NCBI GenBank assembly: GCA_031285365.1
Contig: JAITWP010000249.1
Location: 1 to 8,677, forward strand
Origin: Azoarcus sp.
GTDB taxonomy: Bacteria > Pseudomonadota > Gammaproteobacteria > Burkholderiales > Rhodocyclaceae
Reading direction: 5' to 3'
DNA length: 8,677 bases
Below, in pieces: positions 1 to 6,026 of this stretch. Numbering within the stretch: position 1 is the stretch's first letter; every line of letters starts with the position of its first letter. Below the pieces are notes generated by a model that searched no databases, was not told where the DNA came from, and was given only the letters and a program-made list of their open reading frames with translations. A program made the position numbers and the translations under genes.

Positions 1-479
1 GTCTCGGTGGCCTGTGCCTTCTCCCGTCGGTTGCGCTCACGCTGCAAATCTTCCGACAGGGCCTGACAACGAGCCAGAAGCGCCCGCAGTTTTCTGACAT
101 GCACGGGCGCAGGCTGCCAAGGGGCTGGCCGCTGGAGCAGCCCGAAACGGGCCAACAGCCCACTGTCCACAGCATCGGTCTTGGTGCGCACAGCCAAACC
201 CTTTCCAAAATCCCGAACTTGCGCCGGGTTGAGGATGGAGACGGTGAGACCGCTGTCATGAAGCGCGGCAGCCGCCGATTCGTGGTACACCCCGGTACCT
301 TCCAGCAAAGCATGGGTATGGGCAGGCTCTGCCCCTTGCCTGCTCAGCCAGAGCAGTAAATCGGCAACCCCGGTCACAGAATTGGCGACGATTTTGCTCT
401 TGCGTTTCTCGGGAAGATCTTCTTTCAACAAACAACAATCGAGCTTGGCCTTGGAGACATCGATTCCCAGATAAAACAT
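1..479 (-). CDS. IS110-family transposase, N-terminal part (cut by window edge)
   Basis: This is the RuvC-like (DEDD) recombinase of an IS110-family insertion sequence, which in this family acts with a bridge RNA. I read it on the minus strand from the ATG at 479. It has 159 open codons and runs off the left edge, so about half of the usual 320-340 residues is visible and the C-terminal catalytic-serine domain is not. The start reads MFYLGIDVSKAKLD. The four acidic residues expected in the family are in place: D7 in GIDVSK, E60 in LEGTGVY, and D102 and D105 in RTKTDAVD. NPAQVRDF (84-91) and LARFG (109-113) are also typical. A strong ribosome-binding site (GGAGG, complement of 485-489) lies 5 bases before the start. 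No frameshift or stop is seen, so the gene may be intact. The noncoding stretch directly upstream (480-685) is the part of such elements that encodes the guide RNA. Confidence 0.95.
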   Translation of the reverse strand, partial: MFYLGIDVSKAKLDCCLLKEDLPEKRKSKIVANSVTGVADLLLWLSRQGAEPAHTHALLEGTGVYHESAAAALHDSGLTVSILNPAQVRDFGKGLAVRTKTDAVDSGLLARFGLLQRPAPWQPAPVHVRKLRALLARCQALSEDLQRERNRREKAQATE

Positions 480-499
480 GCCTTCCTCCATCAAAAGTA

Positions 500-660
500 C
501 GCCAACTCACCCACTTGCCTTGTACATACAGGGTTCCAGCCCTTGGCTACCGTTCAGTGTCTGTGTCAGCGAGAGGGGAGAAGAAGGGCTTTGTCTACGC
601 GACAAGGTCAATGCCTTAAGGGGCGGAACAAGCTTCCTCCTTCTCGGGTCAGGGCAGCTA
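500..660 (-). ncRNA. Putative bridge RNA with target- and donor-binding loops
   Basis: The noncoding left end upstream of the transposase can fold, on the minus strand, into the two-loop form known for IS621 bridge RNA. The first loop is closed by a 10-bp stem (complement of 636-645 with 578-587, one G-U pair). Inside it, in order, are TCCGCCCCT (627-619), a small AAGG/CCTT hairpin (617-604) and GCGTAG (600-595). The second loop is closed by CGCTGAC/GTTGGCG (571-565 with 506-500, two G-U pairs) and CACT/AGTG (559-556 with 515-512). Inside it are AACGGTAGCC (554-545), an AGGG/CCCT hairpin (543-530) and TACAAG (524-519). The guide segments match the insertion site and the element's end (see findings). 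The exact 5' and 3' ends are uncertain; a further CCAT/ATGG hairpin at 662-675 may lie at or before the 5' end. Confidence 0.75.
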
Positions 661-683
661 ACCATGACAGGATGGAAGATACA

Positions 684-792
684 AGGGGCGGATGGCAATC
701 CGCCCGAATCGACGGACGAACCATCCATTCGGGCGGAATCGGAGGAACGGGCGGATTGCCGGTTTTATTCGGGCGGATTGCCATCCGCCCCT
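684..792. repeat. REP-like palindrome cluster (26-bp perfect inverted repeat with nested hairpins)
   Basis: Positions 684-709 and 767-792 are perfect reverse complements (26 bp). Each arm is itself a hairpin: GGGCGGAT, four bases, ATCCGCCC. Two partial copies sit between them: ATTCGGGCGGA at 727-737 (also 767-777) and GGGCGGATTGCC at 749-760 (also 771-782). CGCCCGAAT (701-709) can also pair with ATTCGGGCG (727-735). The array lies 6 bp after the stop of the minus-strand Spy-like gene, a usual place for REP elements, where it could protect the mRNA 3' end or weaken read-through. There is no U-run, so a classical terminator is not evident. The outer edge of the left arm is the insertion point of the IS110 element. 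Confidence 0.85.
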
Positions 793-798
793 ACGCCA

Positions 799-1395
799 TC
801 AACGCCTGCCTCGTCCGGCTCCTTTGCCAGAACCCCGGTTCTCGAAGCAGGCTCCCGGCTCTCCTGCCATGCAGCCAGGCCCGCCGTAACCCGGACCATA
901 ACCCGGCCCGCCCATGCCGCAGGCGCCACCGAAATTGGCCGCTTCGGCATCAAATACCGTCTTTTGGGCCGCATTCAGCTTGCCATAAAACGCCTCGACC
1001 GACTTGCGCATATCAGCCAACATGCCTGCGCGCTTTTTATTGTGCTCTTCCGCACGCGCCAGTCGCTCGATCGCCGTCTTGGGCACTCCGGCATTACGCC
1101 TGTTTTCCATTTCCTTCTGCATGGCCTCGGCACGGGCCTCGGTAGCTTTCTTGAAATCCGCCCAGGCCGGTCTTTGTTCCGGAGTCAGCGCCAGCGCAAG
1201 CTCAAGCCGCGCCAATTTCAATTCCACCCGTTGCTCCATCCGTTCCTTCATCTGCTCGGGGGTGGCATTGCGCCAACCGGGTCCGTGACCGTATCCGCCT
1301 CCGCCCCATCCGCCGCATTGGGCAAAAGCCGCGCCGCTGAGCAGGGTCGTTGCCGCCAGTGCGGTCACGAGCGATGTTTTGATCCAAGTTTTCAT
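799..1395 (-). CDS. Spy/CpxP-family periplasmic protein (LTxxQ motif)
   Basis: This is a 198-residue exported protein of the Spy/CpxP type, a family of small helical periplasmic chaperones or stress modulators. I chose the ATG at 1395 because an AAGGAG site (complement of 1403-1408) lies 7 bases upstream and because a typical signal peptide starts there (MKTWIK, hydrophobic core, AFA before Q26). An upstream in-frame ATG at 1431 lacks this support. The mature part has the LTPEQ motif at 70-74, a long charged helical region, and a second degenerate motif, LNAAQ, at 140-144. Two parts are unusual: a Gly-rich N-terminal spacer (27-41) and a Gly/Pro-rich tail (about 153-198) with several cysteines, ending in basic residues. 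The gene is divergent from an OmpR-type two-component system, an arrangement that recalls cpxP-cpxRA and suggests the system controls it. A role in metal or envelope stress is inference. Confidence 0.85.
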   Translation of the reverse strand: MKTWIKTSLVTALAATTLLSGAAFAQCGGWGGGGYGHGPGWRNATPEQMKERMEQRVELKLARLELALALTPEQRPAWADFKKATEARAEAMQKEMENRRNAGVPKTAIERLARAEEHNKKRAGMLADMRKSVEAFYGKLNAAQKTVFDAEAANFGGACGMGGPGYGPGYGGPGCMAGEPGACFENRGSGKGAGRGRR

Positions 1396-1611
1396 GAGTG
1401 TTCTCCTTTCTGTTGGATTCGTTACGCCCATTGCGCCGGGCGACAGACGTATTTAACTCTCAAAAACGAGGAGCGACCATACCGTAAAGCCGCCAAATTG
1501 AAGCATTGTGTTTCAAACAACCCGATTGATACAAAATGATACAAATCGATTCCGCGGCCACTTAATATGTGCAGCGTTTAGGAAAAAAACACCCATCAAG
1601 GAGAGTTCTCC
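1396..1611. promoter_or_regulatory. Divergent regulatory region with tandem TGATACAAA repeats
   Basis: This 216-bp region separates the Spy-like gene from the response-regulator gene and must hold both promoters. It contains two exact copies of TGATACAAA at 1527-1535 and 1537-1545, spaced 10 bp apart. That is one helical turn, as expected for tandem binding of OmpR-family regulators. The core reads TACA, six bases, TACA, which resembles the RstA box of E. coli as I remember it. A possible -10 for the regulator gene is TAATAT at 1563-1568. No good -35 precedes it, which would fit an activated promoter. AAGGAG at 1598-1603 is the ribosome-binding site, 8 bases before the ATG. The direction of control is inferred. 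Confidence 0.55.
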
Positions 1612-2361
1612 ATGTCCTCCCAAGACCACATTCTGATCGTTGACGATGATCGGGATATTCGCACGCTGTTGGCCGGCTATCTTGAAAAACAGGGATTACG
1701 CTGCATCACGGCCTGCGACGGCCGCGAAATGCGCACCGCGCTGGAAAACCACCGCATCGACCTGATCGTGCTCGACATCATGATGCCGGGAGAAGACGGC
1801 CTTACCCTGTGCCGCAACCTGCGCGCCAGCGACTCCCCCAACGCCGGCACACCCGTACTGATGCTGACCGCACGCAGCGAAGACATGGATCGCATCATCG
1901 GTCTCGAAATGGGCGCGGACGATTATTTGCCGAAGCCGTTCGTTCCTCGCGAACTCTATGCCCGGGTTCGGGCCATCCTGCGCCGCGCGCGCGCCCTGCC
2001 TCCGAACATGGCCGCCACGCCCGCCACACAGGGACGCGAACTGCATTTCACCCACTGGCGACTGGATACCGTCGCCCGTCACCTCATCGACCAGGACGGA
2101 ACCATCGTCGCCCTGTCCGGGGCCGAATTCCGCATTCTCAGCATTTTTCTCGCCCATCCCCAGAAAGTGCTCTCGCGCGATCAGTTGATGGAACTCACCC
2201 AGGGGCGCGAAGCCGATGTCTTCGACCGTTCCATCGACCTGCTGATCAGCCGTGTGCGGCAGCGGCTCAACGACAACGCACGCGAACCGGCCATCATCAA
2301 GACCGTGCGCAACGAAGGCTATGTCCTCGCCTGCGAAGTCACCCAAGCCGAGCCATCATGA
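1612..2361 (+). CDS. OmpR/PhoB-type response regulator
   Basis: This is a 249-residue transcriptional regulator of a two-component system. The receiver domain (about 6-120) has the acidic pocket D11-D12-D13, the phospho-acceptor D55 in LIVLDIMMP, T86 in MLTARS and K108 in LPKPF. The winged-helix DNA-binding domain covers about 145-243, with LSGAEFRIL, the recognition region around RSIDLLISRVRQRL, and the wing end at VRNEGYVL. Length and layout are normal for the family. The start is supported by AAGGAG 8 bases upstream. The stop codon overlaps the start of the kinase gene in an ATGA, so the two are translationally coupled. The divergent Spy/CpxP-like gene is the likely target, through the tandem repeats at 1527-1545. 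The receiver resembles OmpR/RstA-type proteins, but I do not assign an orthologue. Confidence 0.95.
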   Translation: MSSQDHILIVDDDRDIRTLLAGYLEKQGLRCITACDGREMRTALENHRIDLIVLDIMMPGEDGLTLCRNLRASDSPNAGTPVLMLTARSEDMDRIIGLEMGADDYLPKPFVPRELYARVRAILRRARALPPNMAATPATQGRELHFTHWRLDTVARHLIDQDGTIVALSGAEFRILSIFLAHPQKVLSRDQLMELTQGREADVFDRSIDLLISRVRQRLNDNAREPAIIKTVRNEGYVLACEVTQAEPS

Positions 2362-3770
2362 TGAAACGCCTCTGGCCCCGCAGCCTGTTCTCGCGCCTGA
2401 TGCTGATCTGGCTGATTGGCATTTGCCTCGTGCTGGCCGTCAGCATTGCCATTTTCATCAATGACCGGAATCAGCTCTTGTCTGAAGGGTTTGCCCGGGA
2501 ATATCAGGTCTGGTCTGAAGGGTTTGCCCGGGAAGTCTCCTCCAATGCCGACATTCTGGACAATCTCTCACTGGAAGAACGTCACCGGATGCTCGACGAA
2601 GAACAGGGAGATGGTCGACGAGGCCGGTTGCGTCTTGGTTTGAGCCTGCCCGAGCATGCCCGGTTGCTCCCCGACGACCACCCCCTGTTGCCAGCACTGC
2701 GCGAAGCCATGCCTGATCGTCAAATTGCCCTGTACACCTACCCACGCGGAGAAGGCCGCGGGCCCCCAACTCAGCGCGGAGAAGGCCGTGGCCCTCCCAG
2801 ATACGAACCCCTGGCCGTTTCCGTGAAGCTGACAGATGGCTCCACACTCATTGCCCGCCTGCGCGGCCGGTACCCCATGCCCGATCAACCGCCCACGCTC
2901 TCTTATTCATACGCCTCGGCCCTGCCCGGTTCGCTCCTCGCGCTGCTCATCGGCGTCGGCATCCTGACCTGGATTTGCGTGCGCATTGCCACCCGGCCAC
3001 TCTCAAACCTGTCCGCCGCCGCACGCGCGCTTGGCGAAGACCCCGAACGAGCACCACTCGAACCCGAAGGTCCCACCGAAGTCATCCAGGCCGCGGAAGC
3101 CTTCAACCAGATGCAACAACGCATCAGCGCCCACATGCACGAGCGCACCCGCATCCTTGCCGCCATCTCCCACGACCTGCAAACCCCCATCACCCGTCTG
3201 CGCCTGCGCGCTGAAATGATCGACGACGCAACCCTGCAAGAGCGTATTCAGTCCGATCTCGACACCATGCAAAACCTCATCCGGGAGGGACTCGACTACG
3301 CCCGCAGCATGGAAATCAGCGCCCCGGCACAGCCCATCGACCTCAACGGTCTTCTCGCGGCGCTCACCGGCGACGCCACCGACATGGGCTGGGCGGTTTC
3401 CGTGACAGGACAGGCAAGCGAACCCTTCACCGGGCACTCCGTCGCGCTTCGGCGGGCTCTGTGGAATCTGATCGAAAACGGCGTGAAATTCGGCCAGTCG
3501 GTTGACATCACCCTCTCCGAAACCCCGAATGAAGTTCACATCCTTGTACGCGACCACGGCCCCGGCCTGCCAGTGGAAGAAATAGATCGCGTCTTCGAGC
3601 CGTTCTACCGTACCGAATTCTCCCGCAACCGCGAAACCGGCGGAACCGGCCTGGGCCTGTCGATCACCCGCAATCTGCTCCACGTCCAGCACGGTAACAT
3701 CCGCCTGGGCAACCATCCCGAAGGCGGTCTTCTCGCCACCGTGATCCTGCCGCGCAATCGGTCGCGTTGA
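2358..3770 (+). CDS. Membrane sensor histidine kinase (EnvZ/RstB-like)
   Basis: This is a 470-residue inner-membrane kinase paired with the regulator upstream. Its ATG at 2358 overlaps that gene's stop by 4 bases. Residues 14-34 form the first membrane helix and about 189-209 the second, enclosing a periplasmic sensor region of about 155 residues. A HAMP domain follows (about 210-262). The phospho-accepting histidine is H272 in AISHDLQTPITRLR. The ATPase domain has the N box (N370, N374), the G1 box D399-x-G-x-G, FEPF (413-416) and GTGLGLSI (429-436), so all catalytic motifs are present. Two short in-frame tandem duplications lie in the sensor region: SEGFARE at 42-48 and 53-59, and RGEGRGPP at 130-137 and 140-147. 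The signal sensed is not evident. The neighbouring Spy-like gene points to envelope or metal stress. Confidence 0.95.
   Translation: MMKRLWPRSLFSRLMLIWLIGICLVLAVSIAIFINDRNQLLSEGFAREYQVWSEGFAREVSSNADILDNLSLEERHRMLDEEQGDGRRGRLRLGLSLPEHARLLPDDHPLLPALREAMPDRQIALYTYPRGEGRGPPTQRGEGRGPPRYEPLAVSVKLTDGSTLIARLRGRYPMPDQPPTLSYSYASALPGSLLALLIGVGILTWICVRIATRPLSNLSAAARALGEDPERAPLEPEGPTEVIQAAEAFNQMQQRISAHMHERTRILAAISHDLQTPITRLRLRAEMIDDATLQERIQSDLDTMQNLIREGLDYARSMEISAPAQPIDLNGLLAALTGDATDMGWAVSVTGQASEPFTGHSVALRRALWNLIENGVKFGQSVDITLSETPNEVHILVRDHGPGLPVEEIDRVFEPFYRTEFSRNRETGGTGLGLSITRNLLHVQHGNIRLGNHPEGGLLATVILPRNRSR
2481..2534 (+). repeat. In-frame tandem duplication in the kinase gene (33-bp period)
   Basis: A 21-base sequence is repeated exactly at 2481-2501 and 2514-2534. 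The 33-base period adds 11 codons, giving SEGFARE twice just outside the first membrane helix. The reading frame is kept. Confidence 0.9.
2745..2796 (+). repeat. In-frame tandem duplication in the kinase gene (30-bp period)
   Basis: Positions 2745-2766 and 2775-2796 are near-identical 22-base copies that share an exact CGCGGAGAAGGCCG core. The period is 10 codons, giving RGEGRGPP twice in the sensor loop. The few differences are at third codon positions, so the duplication is older than the last synonymous changes or has been under protein-level selection. Confidence 0.9.
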
Positions 3771-3856
3771 ATCGTCGCGCATTCATGTGCCGCAGTGGGG
3801 GTCAGGTATGGTAACGTCCCTGTGGAAGACCCATCTGGATGACATGGAGGAGTTTC

Positions 3857-4216
3857 ATGATAAGCATCGACCACCGCGACGACCTGATTGCCGCCGTTGT
3901 TTTCGGCGAATTCACCCTGGCCGACTGCCGTGAATTTGAAGAACTGGCCGATTACATGATCAAGACTGGCGGATCGCTCGACGTACTGTTCGACCTGCGC
4001 GAAATGTCTGGCTTCACCGTCGATCTCGCCGTGGAAGAAATCCGCCACACCCTGCGGCACGCCCATGATTTCCGCCGCATCGCCATCCTGACCGATGATC
4101 AGTGGGTCACATGGAGCGCATGGGTTTCGCAATTCTTTGTCGATGCGGAAATAAAGGTTTTCGACAACGAGGAAGATGCCCGACTCTGGCTGGAATCCAA
4201 CCAGACTCCGGCCTAA
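3857..4216 (+). CDS. SpoIIAA-like (STAS-fold) protein
   Basis: This is a 119-residue soluble protein that resembles the SpoIIAA-like family (DUF3478), small single-domain proteins with a STAS-like fold and mostly unknown roles. The typical start MISIDHRDDLIAAVVFGEFT, a central LDVLFDLREMSGF strand-turn, and the end VFDNEEDARLWLE are visible. I chose the ATG at 3857 because GGAGGAG (3846-3852) lies just upstream. An ATG at 3839 would put this site inside the gene. There is no signal peptide or membrane helix. It lies 86 bp after the kinase gene on the same strand and converges with aroG, only 13 bases away, so it is probably its own unit or the tail of the kinase operon. No partner can be inferred from context. 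Confidence 0.75.
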   Translation: MISIDHRDDLIAAVVFGEFTLADCREFEELADYMIKTGGSLDVLFDLREMSGFTVDLAVEEIRHTLRHAHDFRRIAILTDDQWVTWSAWVSQFFVDAEIKVFDNEEDARLWLESNQTPA

Positions 4217-4229
4217 GTCGAACCCGCGC

Positions 4230-5312
4230 CTATTCGACCGCCCCAACCGCCGCGCGCGCAATTCGGCGCTGGCGCACGCTGCCAGCAAGCAGATCGAGCA
4301 CGGCCACGCTGTCTTCCCAACCGATACAGGCATCGGTGATGCTCTTGCCGTACTCGGGCGCAACCCCCTGAACCAGATCCTGTCGGCCTTCCTTGAGATG
4401 GGATTCCGCCATCACGCCGATGATGCGTTCCTCGCCCGCGCCAAGCTGCACGGCCACGTCGCGTGCCACCTCGATTTGCAGGCGGTACTGTTTGCGGCTG
4501 TTGGCGTGCGAAAAGTCGACCATCACCTTGGACGGAACCCCGGCAGCGGCTAGATCACGGCAGACGGCATCGACACTGGCAGCATCGAAATTCGGCTCCT
4601 TGCCACCGCGCAGGATGAGATGACAATCCTCGTTGCCGCGTGTGGTGACGATGGCGGAATGACCACCCTTGGTAACGCTCAGGAAGTGATGCGGAGATTG
4701 CGCGGCCTTGATCGCGTCGACGGCGATTCGCACATTACCGTCGGTTCCGTTCTTGAACCCGACAGGACACGACAGCCCGGAAGCCAGTTCGCGGTGTACC
4801 TGACTCTCGGTGGTGCGCGCCCCAATCGCGCCCCAGGACACGAGATCGGCAAAATACTGCGGCGTAATCATGTCGAGAAACTCGGTGCCCGCTGGCAGCC
4901 CCATCTCATTGATTTCCCACAACAGGCCGCGCGCCAGCCGCACGCCCTCGTTGATTGCATAGCTGCCGTCCAGATGAGGGTCGTTGACGAACCCCTTCCA
5001 ACCCACGGTGGTGCGCGGCTTCTCGAAATAAACCCGCATCACGATCAGGAGATCATTCCTGAGGCGATCCGCCTCGATCTTCAGCCGACGCGCATATTCG
5101 CGGGCGGCCTGGGCATCGTGGATCGAGCATGGCCCAATCACGACCAGCAGGCGGTCATCGGCGCCAAACAGAATTCGATGTATGGCCTGACGTGCGTCGA
5201 AGGCCGTTTCCGCCGCCACGGGTGTGGCCGGAAATTCGCGCAATACGTGCGCAGGCGGAGCCAATTCTTTTATTTCGGCAATACGGACATCGTCGATTTG
5301 ATTCTTGAGCAT
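4230..5312 (-). CDS. aroG: 3-deoxy-7-phosphoheptulonate synthase, class I (AroG/F/H type)
   Basis: This cytoplasmic enzyme condenses phosphoenolpyruvate with erythrose 4-phosphate to DAHP, the first step of the shikimate pathway. The 360-residue protein spans the whole family length. Visible motifs are GPCSIHD at 60-66 (metal ligand C62), MRVYFEKPRTTVGWKG at 92-107 (substrate residues R93, K98, R100), then VGFKNGTDG, VDFSHANS with a metal-binding His, MAESHLKEG with a Glu, and TDACIGWED with an Asp. The N-terminus, with DDVRIAEIKEL at 7-17, aligns with E. coli AroG rather than AroF, which hints at phenylalanine-type feedback; this is inference. No clear ribosome-binding site precedes the ATG at 5312, but the start aligns with the family. 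TACAAT (complement of 5339-5344) is a possible -10. darP lies 65 bp upstream on the same strand. Confidence 0.95.
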   Translation of the reverse strand: MLKNQIDDVRIAEIKELAPPAHVLREFPATPVAAETAFDARQAIHRILFGADDRLLVVIGPCSIHDAQAAREYARRLKIEADRLRNDLLIVMRVYFEKPRTTVGWKGFVNDPHLDGSYAINEGVRLARGLLWEINEMGLPAGTEFLDMITPQYFADLVSWGAIGARTTESQVHRELASGLSCPVGFKNGTDGNVRIAVDAIKAAQSPHHFLSVTKGGHSAIVTTRGNEDCHLILRGGKEPNFDAASVDAVCRDLAAAGVPSKVMVDFSHANSRKQYRLQIEVARDVAVQLGAGEERIIGVMAESHLKEGRQDLVQGVAPEYGKSITDACIGWEDSVAVLDLLAGSVRQRRIARAAVGAVE

Positions 5313-5377
5313 ATTGGCTTGAAGGCAAAAGGTATTGGATTGTAGCCTACCCGGAACTCATCATTATGGCTTCTGCC

Positions 5378-5962
5378 TCACTCGTCTTCAGACTCCGGAG
5401 CGGGCGGTACGCTGGCTTCCTCCTGCGGAGAATCGAGTCCGAGCTCGCGCAAAACCCTGAAAATTTCTCGATACGCGCGGGGGGGTCGTTGCTGTTCGCG
5501 TTCTTTCAGGGCATTGCGCCGCAAGACGCGCAATCGTTGAATATCAGCTCCCGGCCATTCGCGAACGATGGTCTCAACCGTCCTTTCATCGGCAAGCAAT
5601 TCTTCGCGCAATCGCTCCAGCCGATGCTGACGCGCAATCTCACTTGCTGACTCGCCGCGCAACACGGCGAGGCGGGCACGGATCGGTTCCGGGTCGATGC
5701 CGCGCATGAGTTTGCCGATATATTGCATCTGTCGACGCAGAGCTTCGTCCTTGCGGGTAAAGCGCTGCGCCTCGGCAATGGCGGCCAGAAGTTCCCCCGG
5801 CACGGGAAATTTCTTCAACTGTGCAGGCGCAAGGGCAACCAGTTGCGCACCCAGATCCTGAAGGTTCTGCATCTCCCGTTTGCGGCGGGTTTTGCTTGGC
5901 GGCTCGTCGGCATCGTGCTGCGATGAATGGAGGGGAGTATCGAAGTTAGGGCGAAAAACCAT
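5378..5962 (-). CDS. darP: DarP (YjgA, DUF615), 50S ribosome maturation factor
   Basis: This is a 194-residue basic helical protein of the YjgA family, which in E. coli binds late 50S precursors and helps maturation of the peptidyl-transferase centre. Family landmarks are visible: SKTRRKREMQNLQDLGAQLV near the N-terminus, LRRQMQYIGKLMRGIDPEPI in the middle, then EWPGADIQRLRVLRRNALKE and AYREIFRVLREL near the end. An acidic, proline-rich tail closes it. I start it at the ATG at 5962; a TTG at 5974 would add four residues, and neither has a strong ribosome-binding site. It is divergent from pmbA with 64 bp between them, an arrangement shared with E. coli, which supports both assignments. aroG follows 65 bp downstream and may be co-transcribed. 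Confidence 0.92.
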   Translation of the reverse strand: MVFRPNFDTPLHSSQHDADEPPSKTRRKREMQNLQDLGAQLVALAPAQLKKFPVPGELLAAIAEAQRFTRKDEALRRQMQYIGKLMRGIDPEPIRARLAVLRGESASEIARQHRLERLREELLADERTVETIVREWPGADIQRLRVLRRNALKEREQQRPPRAYREIFRVLRELGLDSPQEEASVPPAPESEDE

Positions 5963-5993
5963 TGTGGTCGGCAAGCTGAGGTCATGAACAGGG

Positions 5994-5999
5994 TAGAAT
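5994..5999 (+). promoter_or_regulatory. Possible -10 box for pmbA
   Basis: TAGAAT matches the sigma-70 -10 at five of six positions and lies 27 bases before the pmbA start. No convincing -35 is found 16-18 bp upstream, so this is tentative. Confidence 0.3.
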
Positions 6000-6026
6000 C
6001 ATAACTTTGTATGCCGTCGTCCGCCC

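Larger units (their letters stand above)
1..685 (-). mobile_element. IS110-family (IS621-like) insertion sequence, left-end portion
   Basis: The left end of the element lies at about 684-685 and the rest continues past the left window edge. I place the end here because the flanking palindrome matches its sister copy at 767-792 up to and including the dinucleotide CT (minus strand, 685-684), then diverges abruptly. IS110 elements recombine at a CT core and have no terminal inverted repeats or long target duplications, so the last shared CT is the natural junction. On the minus strand the order is target ATCCGCCC, core CT, then element TGTATC. The left end is about 205 bp to the transposase start, enough for a bridge RNA. 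The opposite end is not visible. The boundary is inferred from repeat comparison and family knowledge. Confidence 0.8.

Noticed and set aside
591..605. TTGTC/GACAA hairpin as a separate terminator
   Set aside because: It has only 5 pairs and no T-run. It lies inside the target-binding loop, where it holds the right guide.
684..792. CRISPR array
   Set aside because: The repeats are palindromic, irregularly spaced and partly inverted. There is no constant repeat-spacer period.
478..1539. Plus-strand open frame of 353 codons
   Set aside because: It crosses the bridge-RNA region, the REP array and the whole Spy-like gene in antisense. The minus-strand gene has a signal peptide, LTPEQ motif and ribosome-binding site; this frame has none.
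1809..2357. Longer start for the histidine kinase
   Set aside because: The extra 183 codons lie inside the response-regulator gene in another frame and resemble no kinase domain. The ATG at 2358 gives a normal membrane start and a 4-base overlap.
3003..4363. Long minus-strand frames opposite the kinase and SpoIIAA-like genes
   Set aside because: They are antisense shadows of GC-rich genes, without recognisable domains.
4620..5345. Plus-strand open frame of 241 codons
   Set aside because: It is antisense to aroG, whose catalytic motifs are complete.
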